Shown in pieces: positions 35,552 through 43,800 of a stretch of 64,000 bases of DNA. The notes beneath the pieces are model-generated. The model was not told the origin of the DNA. It searched no databases and worked only from the letters and a program-made list of their open reading frames with translations. The number at the start of each line of letters is the position of its first letter. The stretch's first letter is position 1. The stretch comes from Acidisoma sp. L85 (GTDB lineage: Bacteria > Pseudomonadota > Alphaproteobacteria > Acetobacterales > Acetobacteraceae). Location: contig NZ_LMUQ01000039.1 in NCBI RefSeq assembly GCF_009765865.1, positions 97,423 to 161,422 of the forward strand, read 5' to 3'. Both the position numbers and the translations under genes were made by a program.

Positions 35552-36787
35552 TTGTCTCATGTCGCCGTTATCGGAGCCGGTGTAACCGGCATCACGACCG
35601 CCTATGCCCTCGCCCTGCGTGGCTACGATGTCACCGTGCTGGACCGCAACCGCGATCCCGCAATGGGCACATCCTACGCCAATGGTGGCCAGCTCTCCGC
35701 AAGCAACGCCGAAGTATGGACCACGGCCGCCACCATCCTCAAGGGTATCAAATGGATGATGCGCCGGGATGCCCCCCTCCTCGTTAACCCCTGGCCGTCC
35801 TGGCACAAATACTCCTGGATGGCCGAGTTCGTCGGGCAAATCCCGAATTACCGGCGCAATACGGTCGATACCGTCAGGCTCGCGATCATCGCGCAAAAAC
35901 ACCTCACCCGGATCGCCGAGACCGAGGGAATCGAGTTTCACCGGGAAAATACCGGCATCCTCCACCTCTATCGCGCCAAAGCCGGATTCGACCACGCGAT
36001 GCAGGTGAACGAGCTTTTGTCGGAGGGGGGCCTCGACCGTAAGGCCGTGACACCCGAGGAAATGCGGGCGATCGAACCCACGCTGCAAGGCGACTATTAC
36101 GGCGGCTTCTACACGGCCTCGGACTTCACCGGTGACATCCACGCCTTCACGCGCGGCCTGGCCAGTGCTTGCGAGCGGCGCGGCGTGAAGTTCATGTATG
36201 ACACGGATGTCCGGCTGCTCGCGCATCAGGGTGGTGGCATCGCCGTCGACTGGCACCATGCCGACAAGCGCCGCGAGCCGCGCGCTCTGGAAACGCTCAA
36301 GGCCGATGCAGTGGTGATTTGCGCGGGGGTAGCGAGCCCGCGCTTTGCCCGGCAGCTTGGCGATCGCGTCAATATCTACCCGGTCAAAGGCTACTCCATC
36401 ACCATCCCCCTGCTAACCGAACAAAGCAGCCGCGGCGCACCGCGTGTCAGTCTGCTCGACGACGAGACCAAAATCGTCTCGAGTCGCCTGGGCGAGCGTT
36501 TCCGGGTGGCAGGAACGGCCGAATTCAACGGCTACAACCTCGATATCCGTGCCGATCGCATAAGGCCTCTGGCGGAATGGACCCGGGATCTTTTCCCAGA
36601 GGTCGATACGAGCTCAGCGATCCCCTGGGCAGGGCTGAGGCCGATGACCCCGAGCATGGTGCCGCGCGTCGGCTCCGGGAGTCGCAAGGGTGTCTTCTAC
36701 AACACCGGGCACGGCCATCTGGGTTGGACACTCTCCGCCGCGACCGCGGAAACCGTCGCGGAAACCGTCCACGCCGCCATCCACTGA
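35552..36787 (+). CDS. dadA: FAD-dependent D-amino-acid dehydrogenase (DadA-type)
   Basis: A 411-residue FAD enzyme of the DadA/glycine oxidase group. It starts with TTG at 35552, seven bases after a GGAGG at 35540-35544; the upstream in-frame sequence is the riboswitch and not coding. The dinucleotide motif VAVIGAGVTGITTAYALALRG and the DRNRDPAMGTSYANGGQLS stretch match DadA. The C-terminal GLRPMTPSMVPRVG and GHGHLGWTLSA are family features. It oxidises small D-amino acids or glycine to the 2-oxo acid and ammonia, feeding electrons to the respiratory chain. Control by a glycine riboswitch suggests glycine is a substrate or signal. Confidence 0.9.
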   Translation: MSHVAVIGAGVTGITTAYALALRGYDVTVLDRNRDPAMGTSYANGGQLSASNAEVWTTAATILKGIKWMMRRDAPLLVNPWPSWHKYSWMAEFVGQIPNYRRNTVDTVRLAIIAQKHLTRIAETEGIEFHRENTGILHLYRAKAGFDHAMQVNELLSEGGLDRKAVTPEEMRAIEPTLQGDYYGGFYTASDFTGDIHAFTRGLASACERRGVKFMYDTDVRLLAHQGGGIAVDWHHADKRREPRALETLKADAVVICAGVASPRFARQLGDRVNIYPVKGYSITIPLLTEQSSRGAPRVSLLDDETKIVSSRLGERFRVAGTAEFNGYNLDIRADRIRPLAEWTRDLFPEVDTSSAIPWAGLRPMTPSMVPRVGSGSRKGVFYNTGHGHLGWTLSAATAETVAETVHAAIH

Positions 36788-36814
36788 GCCAATCGCGGGC
36801 GCCTGGGACCCGGC

Positions 36815-37111
36815 TTAGGGCGTCCCGCCATTCGCATGGGTCTTGAGCGGCTTGTCGAGGAGCTTGTCGTAAAGATGATTGATCTTCGCGTTGATGGCGT
36901 CGTTTTGCTGCGCTGACGGCGCCACGCCGGCCGCGCGCTCTTCGGGGTCCACAACGCCTGGATTCGGATCGTGGGCCACTCCACCCCAGATATTGCCTTC
37001 CCGAAGGGGAACCGCATTGCTTTGAGTCTGGGCCGAAACCGGCAACGCCGCCCCGGCCAAACCCGCCGCTAGAACGGCGAGCCCCAGAAACGACGGGATG
37101 GTTCTCTTCAT
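36815..37111 (-). CDS. Small secreted protein, unknown function
   Basis: A 98-residue protein with a signal peptide (MKRTIPSFLGLAVLAAGLAG, cleavage after VSA). The ATG at 37111 follows GGAGAG. The mature part (VPLREGNIWGGVAHDPNPGV..NHLYDKLLDKPLK) is helical toward the end and has no cysteines. I recognise no family. It lies 35 bases after the sulfatase gene on the same strand and may be co-transcribed. Confidence 0.7.
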   Translation of the reverse strand: MKRTIPSFLGLAVLAAGLAGAALPVSAQTQSNAVPLREGNIWGGVAHDPNPGVVDPEERAAGVAPSAQQNDAINAKINHLYDKLLDKPLKTHANGGTP

Positions 37112-37146
37112 CTTGCGCTCTCCATCATAGCAACCGGCCCGAGCCC

Positions 37147-38940
37147 TCACCGTTCCGATTTTGGGGGAAAATACCACTTTCCATCTCGGATCGGTAGGAA
37201 GCTCCCGTCATCATCGCCGACCTCCTCGGCAAGGCGCTGGTTGAGCGTGGTGTTCATCGCCATGATGAGATCGGTATGCGCGGACGGAGTGAGCGCGAGG
37301 TTATCGACCTCCTCCGGGTCGTTCCGCAGGTCATAAAGCTCAAGGTCATTATTGGCGGTCAGATCCTCATAACTCGTGGGCGTATTGAAATCGAGCGGAG
37401 CGAAATAGCGGCTGAACCGATAGCGCCCATCGAAAACGCTACGAATGCCGCAGCGGTCGTGGAAATCGGGCTCGGTCTTGAGCAGCGCCGCGATCTTATC
37501 GGGCGCCGAAGCCGATGAATCCATATAGTCGTCCATCATCTTCGCCCATTTGGCGTCCTGAAACGACAGCATGTTGTAGTTGAAGAGCGATGCCGGCCTG
37601 AGCGAGTTATAATCGGCCTTGTCCGGCGCGCCCATCAAGCCTGAGAAATTGCGTCCCTTGAGGCCGAACCCGACCGTGCTCAGCGCCTCCGGCTCGGCGC
37701 CGGTGAGCGCCATCAGTGTCGGCGCAAGGTCGATCTGCGAGGTCACTGCCTTGCAGGTCACGCCGCCGGGATAGGCGGGATGGACAATCATCAGCGGCAG
37801 ATGGTTCTGCTGGCGATAGGCGCAATTCCCCTTGCCGCGCATCTGATGATTGCCGCCAAGCTCGCCGTGATCGGCGGTGAAGACGATGATGGTGTTCTTG
37901 TCCATGCCATTGTCTTTGAGCGACTGCAGCACACGAACGACTTGCCGGTCGCAGTCGCGGATGCAGTTGTAGTAATAGTTGCGCAGCAGCCGCCAGCGGC
38001 GATCCTCATCCGGCCAGGCGCCGACGAGGGTGTCCTGCACGCTCTGATAAATCTTCTGCCCGCGCGGGCGGCCGGGCGCATCGAAGGACTGGCCGCGCGT
38101 TGCCGGAAGTGCCACGTCCCATTCCGACTGGTAGATCGCATCGGCGGGCGGTCGCGCGATCGGCATAGCATGGGACTTCCCCTGCACGGTCTCGCCTGGC
38201 AAATCGGAATCTACATACATCACATCATGCGGGTTGACGAAATTGACGGCGAGATACCAGGGCTTGCCCGCCGCTCGCAAAGTCTCACCCTGCGTGCGCA
38301 GCCAGCGCGTTGTGAACGCCGTGGTGGTGTCATCGTAATTGTAGCCGCCGAGCGTCGTATCGATGATGTCGCCGACGCCGAAGAAATCGTCGAAGCCATA
38401 GGATTGGATGATCTTGCGGTAATCCGCCAGCGGCGCGTCGATCGCTTTCTTCGCCTGGTCCAGATTGTAGCTCAGATGCCATTTACCCTGATAGGCCGCG
38501 TGATAACCCAGCGCTGCCATGCGGTGTCCGATGGTTTTCACCTCGGTGGACATATCGGGCTGCCAAAGCGAACCGGCATTGTCGAAGATGCCGGTGTTCT
38601 GGATGTGCTGGCCGGTATAGATGGTCGAACGCGCGGGCGAACAAACGCAAGACGCCGCCTGATGGTTCGTGAAGGTGACACCGTTTTTCTTGATCCATTC
38701 GCGGCCGGGAACCGGAATTGGCCATTCCTCAAAGAAATGCTCTTGATCGACGAGGATGAAGAGAATGTTGTAACCGCCTGGCGGCGCACCTGGCGCGATG
38801 ATGGGCTCGGCCTTCGCGGTCGCCGCATGCGCCGAGGGAATCAGTTCCGCCAGCAATTGGGCGGCACCCAGCGCCGCGATCCCGCCAGTCATCAATCCGC
38901 GGCGGGATGGATTGCGCGTGCTGCTTGGCGTGTCGGTCAT
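37147..38940 (-). CDS. Tat-exported type I sulfatase
   Basis: A 597-residue sulfatase. The ATG at 38940 follows CGGAGA; the longer frame to 39036 is not conserved. A Tat signal (PSRRGLMTGGIAALG) is at residues 11-25. The formylglycine signature CSPARSTIYTG starts at C100, so an FGE-type maturation enzyme is needed. The metal-site parts NILFILVDQ, ADHGELGGNH and GYHAAYQGKWHL are intact. It would remove sulfate from an organic ester in the periplasm; the substrate is unknown. A sulfate source may feed neighbouring metabolism, but no sulfur-assimilation genes are near. Confidence 0.9.
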   Translation of the reverse strand: MTDTPSSTRNPSRRGLMTGGIAALGAAQLLAELIPSAHAATAKAEPIIAPGAPPGGYNILFILVDQEHFFEEWPIPVPGREWIKKNGVTFTNHQAASCVCSPARSTIYTGQHIQNTGIFDNAGSLWQPDMSTEVKTIGHRMAALGYHAAYQGKWHLSYNLDQAKKAIDAPLADYRKIIQSYGFDDFFGVGDIIDTTLGGYNYDDTTTAFTTRWLRTQGETLRAAGKPWYLAVNFVNPHDVMYVDSDLPGETVQGKSHAMPIARPPADAIYQSEWDVALPATRGQSFDAPGRPRGQKIYQSVQDTLVGAWPDEDRRWRLLRNYYYNCIRDCDRQVVRVLQSLKDNGMDKNTIIVFTADHGELGGNHQMRGKGNCAYRQQNHLPLMIVHPAYPGGVTCKAVTSQIDLAPTLMALTGAEPEALSTVGFGLKGRNFSGLMGAPDKADYNSLRPASLFNYNMLSFQDAKWAKMMDDYMDSSASAPDKIAALLKTEPDFHDRCGIRSVFDGRYRFSRYFAPLDFNTPTSYEDLTANNDLELYDLRNDPEEVDNLALTPSAHTDLIMAMNTTLNQRLAEEVGDDDGSFLPIRDGKWYFPPKSER

Positions 38941-39208
38941 CGTCGTCTCCGGATCGGGGGCAGGCGAGCCCGCAACAACCGCAAGGTATTTGCGAAGCAG
39001 CGAAGAGACTTTCTTCTTGAGCAGACGAGAGGCCAAACCGCAAGGCGCGGCTTGGTTATCTTAATCCTCTAGGCGCAGTAGTTGGGGTGGCTCTGAGATC
39101 TTGATCCGTTTCTCGTGCCACGACGAGAATCAGCATCTTAATTGATCCAAATCTCTCATTTCTGTCTCAGTCGGCAAAATTGCCATGCGCTGAAAGGGTG
39201 GCCGGAAT

Positions 39209-40048
39209 TTGCTCCAACATCATCTTGCGCGTTTACGACTGACGCGCTTTTCATTACGATATCGTTCCACTTGTCGCGTTTACTGGAGAGGTGTCCCCAC
39301 GGCCATGGCTCTTCCATTTAGCTTCGTTGCCCCGACGGTGTACGGCCAGATGATCTTAAGCCGATACGATATCAATCAGACTGGAGCCTTGCTGCGCACG
39401 GGCGCAGCCGAGGGGCATGGCGATATCGAACTAATGAGAAGCATCCTCGCCACGATCGAGGCGCCTCATGTCTTCGTTGACGTTGGTGCTAACGTCGGCG
39501 CCTACTCTCTTGGGTTAACTAGCGCCATCGGCAGTCAAGGCAAGATTTACGCTTTCGAGCCACAACGGATTATCTTTAATATGCTCGCGGGCACAATGGC
39601 TTTGAACGGCGTCACGAATGTTTTTTGCCATAACATCGCTTTAGGAGAGAGAGAAGATCTTATAGAAATTCCTCAGTTCGATTACGATAAATCACTAAAT
39701 TTTGGAAGTATCGAGTTTGGCCCACAACAGAAGGAGGCCTTATCCCAGACACGAGGGAAGAATCCCGAAAAGATAGAATACGTGCGTCTGGCAACGCTTG
39801 ATTCTTTTGAATTCACTAATGTCAATCTTCTGAAAATCGATGCTGAAGGGATGGAAATGCAGATCCTCGAAGGCGCTAACCAAACTATCAGCAACTGCCG
39901 ACCGGTCATGTATATCGAATTCTTCAAATCCGACCGCACTGCACTACAACAGAAGATTATCAGTCACGATTACGATGTCCACGTAAACGGAGTCAACTTT
40001 CTTTGTATCCCACGCGAACGATCAGCCGATATCCGCGTAAGAAGTTAG
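39209..40048 (+). CDS. FkbM family SAM-dependent methyltransferase
   Basis: A 279-residue methyltransferase of the FkbM family (sugar or polyketide O-methylation). The SAM motif is FVDVGANVGAYSLGL, followed by GKIYAFEPQ and the FkbM-type LKIDAEGMEMQILEGA. The start is uncertain: TTG at 39209 with AAAGGGTGG ahead, or ATG at 39305. Codon and base use is distinctly richer in A and T than in any neighbouring gene, as in glycan genes acquired by transfer. No glycosyltransferase genes lie nearby. Confidence 0.82.
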   Translation: MLQHHLARLRLTRFSLRYRSTCRVYWRGVPTAMALPFSFVAPTVYGQMILSRYDINQTGALLRTGAAEGHGDIELMRSILATIEAPHVFVDVGANVGAYSLGLTSAIGSQGKIYAFEPQRIIFNMLAGTMALNGVTNVFCHNIALGEREDLIEIPQFDYDKSLNFGSIEFGPQQKEALSQTRGKNPEKIEYVRLATLDSFEFTNVNLLKIDAEGMEMQILEGANQTISNCRPVMYIEFFKSDRTALQQKIISHDYDVHVNGVNFLCIPRERSADIRVRS

Positions 40049-40327
40049 CAACAAACCAGCAGACGAGAGATAACTGGATGCCGATGCTGACAGATTGTGT
40101 CTGGCGAAACTCCGAACCCAACGCAGCGCTTTCGCATCCAACTGTTTTGCTAAAATAACGTACTCAGCATACGCCTTTTGGGTGATGTCCACGCCCGCCC
40201 AGTGCGGTGGGCAGCCAGTCCACCCCGAAACCCCGTCCACTTGTCATCAATGCGGGTGCCCGTCATGCTGACGGCACATGACGAGGCGCGCGCCTGATCG
40301 CAGGGCGCCCGGGGGGGAAGTGAAGCC
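40049..40327. other. Gap between the FkbM gene and the dipeptide-type importer
   Basis: About 280 bases. The left part is as AT-rich as the FkbM gene; the right part returns to high GC before the GGGGAAG-type site ahead of 40328. On the minus strand a 72-codon frame (40022-40240) exists, but it has no start signal or recognised family, so I do not call it. It should contain the importer's promoter. Confidence 0.4.
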
Positions 40328-41920
40328 ATGAGCCAGCGACATGATGGGCCGCAGGATCGTCTCCTGACGCCGACCCGACGCGGATTCCTCGCCACCACCG
40401 GTGTTGGCCTGGGCGCCGCCGCCACCCTGATGGCGGGCGGGCAAGCGGCGCGGGCGCAGAGCACGACGCCCAAGCGCGGCGGCAATCTGCGTGTCGGCAT
40501 GACGGGCGGCAGCAGCTCGGACACCATCTCCGCAAGCAATACCGTCACGCAGCTCGACAATCCGCGCATCCTGGCGCTGTTCGAGCCGCTGGTCTCCGTC
40601 GATCGGCATGGCGTGGTCTCCAATATCCTCGCCGAATCGCTCGAGCCGAATGCAACGGCCACGGAATGGACCATTCGTCTTCGCGCCGGCCTGACTTTCC
40701 ACAACGGCAAGGACGTGACGGCCGACGACGTTCTGTTCTCGCTCAAGCGCATCGTCGATCCCAAGGCGCCGCTGCCGGGTGCGACACCCCTTTCACCCGT
40801 CGATTTCGCCAATGCCAAGTCGCTCGATGCACGGACGCTGCGCCTGCCGATGAAGACGCCTTATGCGGATTTCCCCGGCGGCATGTCGGCGCCGGAATAC
40901 TTCTCGATCGTGCCCACCGATTACGATGTGAAGAACCCAGTCGGCACTGGCCCGTTCAAATACAAAAGTTTCACCCCCGGCGAGCAGAGCGTCTACACAC
41001 GCAACGAGCATTATTGGCGCAGCGGCCAGCCCTATCTCGACACGCTCACCATCATCGATTTTCCGACCGACGAGGCGGCCTTCGCGGCGCTGCAAGGTGG
41101 CGTCATCGATGTATTCTGCCAGGCGCCGATTTCACTCATGCAGCAGATCGGCTCGGGTGGCCCGATCAAGGCTCTGGTCTCGGACCCGGGACAATGGGTG
41201 CCCTTCACCATGCGCGTCGACAGCCCGCCCTTCAATGATCCGAAGGTGCGCAAGGCCCTGCGCCTGCTCGTCGATCGCCAGCAACTCGTCGATGTCGCGC
41301 TGAACGGCTACGGCGCGGTCGGAAATGATATCTTCTCGCCCTGGGATAGCTGCTACGACGCTTCGGCCTGGAAGCGGGACCGCGATGTCGATCAGGCGAA
41401 GTCGCTGCTCAAACAGGCGGGGCAGGAGAAGCTGACCGTCGAGCTGGTCACCTCGGATATCGCCAGTTCCTCGGTGCGCTTCGCGGAGGTCATTGCCCAG
41501 CAGGCGCAGGATGCCGGCGTCACTATCAATCTCCGCAAGGTGACGACCGATGTGATCTACGGATCGCAATATCTCAACTGGCCGTTTTCGCAGGATTGGT
41601 GGAACTACAAGCCCTATCTCGCCCAGGTCGCGATGGAGCTGCTCACCACCTCGCCCTTCAACGAGACGCATTGGCAGAAGGCGCCCTCCTACGACCGCTA
41701 TCTGAAACTGTACAATGACGCGCAGGCGACCTTGGATCACGGCAAGCGCTGCGACATCATCCACGAGATGCAGAAGATCGATTTCGAGGAAGGGGCGCTC
41801 ATCATCCCCTGCTTCAACAAGAATATCGATCTCATGACCTCGAACGTGCAGGGCTTCCAGCCGAGCAACACCGGCTATGCGCTGGGCAATTTCGGCTTCG
41901 CGGATGCCTGGCTTGGCTGA
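40328..41920 (+). CDS. ABC transporter substrate-binding protein, dipeptide/oligopeptide (SBP_bac_5) type
   Basis: A 530-residue periplasmic protein exported by the Tat route (TPTRRGFLATTG). The opening KRGGNLRVGMTGGSSSDTI and the GLTFHNGKDVTADDVLFSLKR segment are typical of family 5 binding proteins. It heads a complete importer: SBP, two permeases and a fused ATPase, transcribed in tandem. The ligand may be a peptide, opine or similar compound; the sequence does not tell. Confidence 0.92.
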   Translation: MSQRHDGPQDRLLTPTRRGFLATTGVGLGAAATLMAGGQAARAQSTTPKRGGNLRVGMTGGSSSDTISASNTVTQLDNPRILALFEPLVSVDRHGVVSNILAESLEPNATATEWTIRLRAGLTFHNGKDVTADDVLFSLKRIVDPKAPLPGATPLSPVDFANAKSLDARTLRLPMKTPYADFPGGMSAPEYFSIVPTDYDVKNPVGTGPFKYKSFTPGEQSVYTRNEHYWRSGQPYLDTLTIIDFPTDEAAFAALQGGVIDVFCQAPISLMQQIGSGGPIKALVSDPGQWVPFTMRVDSPPFNDPKVRKALRLLVDRQQLVDVALNGYGAVGNDIFSPWDSCYDASAWKRDRDVDQAKSLLKQAGQEKLTVELVTSDIASSSVRFAEVIAQQAQDAGVTINLRKVTTDVIYGSQYLNWPFSQDWWNYKPYLAQVAMELLTTSPFNETHWQKAPSYDRYLKLYNDAQATLDHGKRCDIIHEMQKIDFEEGALIIPCFNKNIDLMTSNVQGFQPSNTGYALGNFGFADAWLG

Positions 41921-41935
41921 TCCGGCGAGCCGCCG

Positions 41936-42898
41936 GTGAAGCGGCTCATCATCCGGCGGCTCCTTTTTGGGCTGCTCACGCTGTTTCTCGTCTCGGTGGT
42001 GATTTTCGCCGCCACCGAGATCCTGCCGGGCAACGCGGCCCGCGCTCTGCTCGGCCGCGATGCGACGCCCGACGCACTGGCCGCCGCAGTGGCCAGACTC
42101 CATCTCGACCGGCCGCTGACGACGCAATACGGGCTTTGGCTGGGCGGCATCCTGACCGGCCAGCCCGGCAATTCGCTGGTCAACGGCCGCTCCGTGCTCG
42201 GCCAGGTCATGCCGCGCGTCGAGAATTCGCTGACCCTTCTCGTGCTCGCGGGTCTCGTGGGTGTGCCGATCTCTCTGCTCGCGGGCATCTTCGCGGCGAG
42301 CAGGCGCTCCGGGTTCTTCGACAATGTCGTCTCGGTGACCGCTTTGGGACTCGCGGCGACACCCGAGTTTGTCGTCGGCTTCTTCACCGTGATCGTCTTC
42401 GCGACCTCCGTCTTTCACTGGTTGCCGCCTGTCTCCATGGTCGCACCCGGCGCCAGTGTTTTGGCGCGGCCGCAGATCCTCGTGCTGCCGGTTCTCACGC
42501 TTATATTGGTGATCTTCCCTTACCTGTTCCGCATGATCCGCAGTTCGATGATCGAGATCCTGCAAAGCGATTACGTGGAGATGGCACGCCTTAAGGGCGT
42601 CAGCCGCGGCCGCATCATCTTCGTCCACGCATTACCCAATGCCATCGCGCCGACCGTGCAGGTCATCGCGCTCACCTTCGCCTATCTGGCTGGCGGCGTC
42701 GTGCTGGTGGAATATGTCTTCGCCTATCCCGGCATCGGCCAGAGCCTCATCTACGCGATCTTCGCGCGCGATGTTCCGGTGATCCAGTTCGAGGTCATCC
42801 TGCTGGCCGCCTTCTACGTCGGCCTCAACATCCTCGCCGACCTCATCACCATTCTGGTGACGCCAAAGCTGCGCGCCCGCGCCTGGCAAACCTCGTGA
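41936..42898 (+). CDS. ABC importer permease (DppB type)
   Basis: A 320-residue permease starting with GTG at 41936, 15 bases after the binding-protein gene. It has six helices, the N-terminal LIIRRLLFGLLTLFLVSVV and the cytoplasmic EAA loop (YVEMARLKGVSRGRIIFVHALPN). Its stop overlaps the next permease start. Confidence 0.92.
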   Translation: MKRLIIRRLLFGLLTLFLVSVVIFAATEILPGNAARALLGRDATPDALAAAVARLHLDRPLTTQYGLWLGGILTGQPGNSLVNGRSVLGQVMPRVENSLTLLVLAGLVGVPISLLAGIFAASRRSGFFDNVVSVTALGLAATPEFVVGFFTVIVFATSVFHWLPPVSMVAPGASVLARPQILVLPVLTLILVIFPYLFRMIRSSMIEILQSDYVEMARLKGVSRGRIIFVHALPNAIAPTVQVIALTFAYLAGGVVLVEYVFAYPGIGQSLIYAIFARDVPVIQFEVILLAAFYVGLNILADLITILVTPKLRARAWQTS

Positions 42899-43800
42899 CG
42901 CGGGTTCTCGGGCGAATCCTGTCGCTCGGCTCCGGCGCGGTCGGGCTCGCGCTGGTGCTGATCGTGGTCGCCATTGCGCTGATCGGCCCCTTTGTCGCGC
43001 CGCATTCGCCGACCGCCTTCGTCAGTTTCTCTTTCGCGCATCCGACGGGGAAATATCCCCTCGGCACGGACATGATGGGGCACGACACGCTGTCGCGCGT
43101 GCTGAAGGGCGGCTGGCGCATCCTGATCATGTCGACGGGCGCCACGATACTGGGCGTCGGCACCGGCGCGCTCTTTGGCATCTGGGCCGGCTATGCGAAG
43201 GGCGTCACGGACGAGGCGATCATGCGCGCCGCCGACGTATTGATGGCCTTCCCGCAGATCATCCTGGCGCTGCTCTTCATCAGCCTGCTCGGCCCCAGGC
43301 TTTGGCTGCTGACCGTATTGGTCGGCGCCATCCATGCGCCTCAGGTCGCCCGCGTCTTCCGCGCCGCCACGCTGCGGGTCGCGGGCGAGGATTTCGTGCG
43401 TCACGCGGAATCGCTCGGCGTCGCGGCCTGGAAGATCATCCTGCGCGAGATCCTGCCCAACGTGACCTCGCCGCTCATGGTCGAGTTCGGCCTTCGCCTC
43501 GCCTATTCGGTCACCCTCATCGCGGGCCTCAGCTTCCTCGGTTTCGGCGTCCAGCCGCCAACCCCCGACTGGGGCACGATGATCAACGAGAACCGCATCG
43601 GACTGATGGCAAGCCCCTGGCCGGTGCTCATACCCATTCTTCTGATCGCGCTTCTCACCATTGGCATGAACCTGCTGACTGACGCCCTCGCCCGCGCCAT
43701 GCTCGGAGGCGCCCGCAGAGTCGATCTCGCAAGCCCGCCAATCGAGGACATGCCAGGCGCCGCCGAACGGGAAATCGCGGTGGCGGGCGTGCTGCGATGA
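42895..43800 (+). CDS. ABC importer permease (DppC type)
   Basis: A 301-residue permease, GTG start at 42895 overlapping the end of the DppB-type gene. The LGTDMMGHDTLSRVLKGG motif after helix 1 and the EAA loop (FVRHAESLGVAAWKIILREILPN) identify the DppC/OppC class. It is the second half of the membrane channel and overlaps the ATPase gene (ATGA). Confidence 0.92.
   Translation: MTRVLGRILSLGSGAVGLALVLIVVAIALIGPFVAPHSPTAFVSFSFAHPTGKYPLGTDMMGHDTLSRVLKGGWRILIMSTGATILGVGTGALFGIWAGYAKGVTDEAIMRAADVLMAFPQIILALLFISLLGPRLWLLTVLVGAIHAPQVARVFRAATLRVAGEDFVRHAESLGVAAWKIILREILPNVTSPLMVEFGLRLAYSVTLIAGLSFLGFGVQPPTPDWGTMINENRIGLMASPWPVLIPILLIALLTIGMNLLTDALARAMLGGARRVDLASPPIEDMPGAAEREIAVAGVLR

Noticed and set aside
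40022-40240. Minus-strand 72-codon frame between FkbM and the importer
   Set aside because: No start signal, no family recognised, overlaps the end of the FkbM gene.
41132-42628. 498-codon minus-strand frame opposite the importer genes
   Set aside because: Composition of an antisense shadow; the plus-strand binding protein and permease are well supported.
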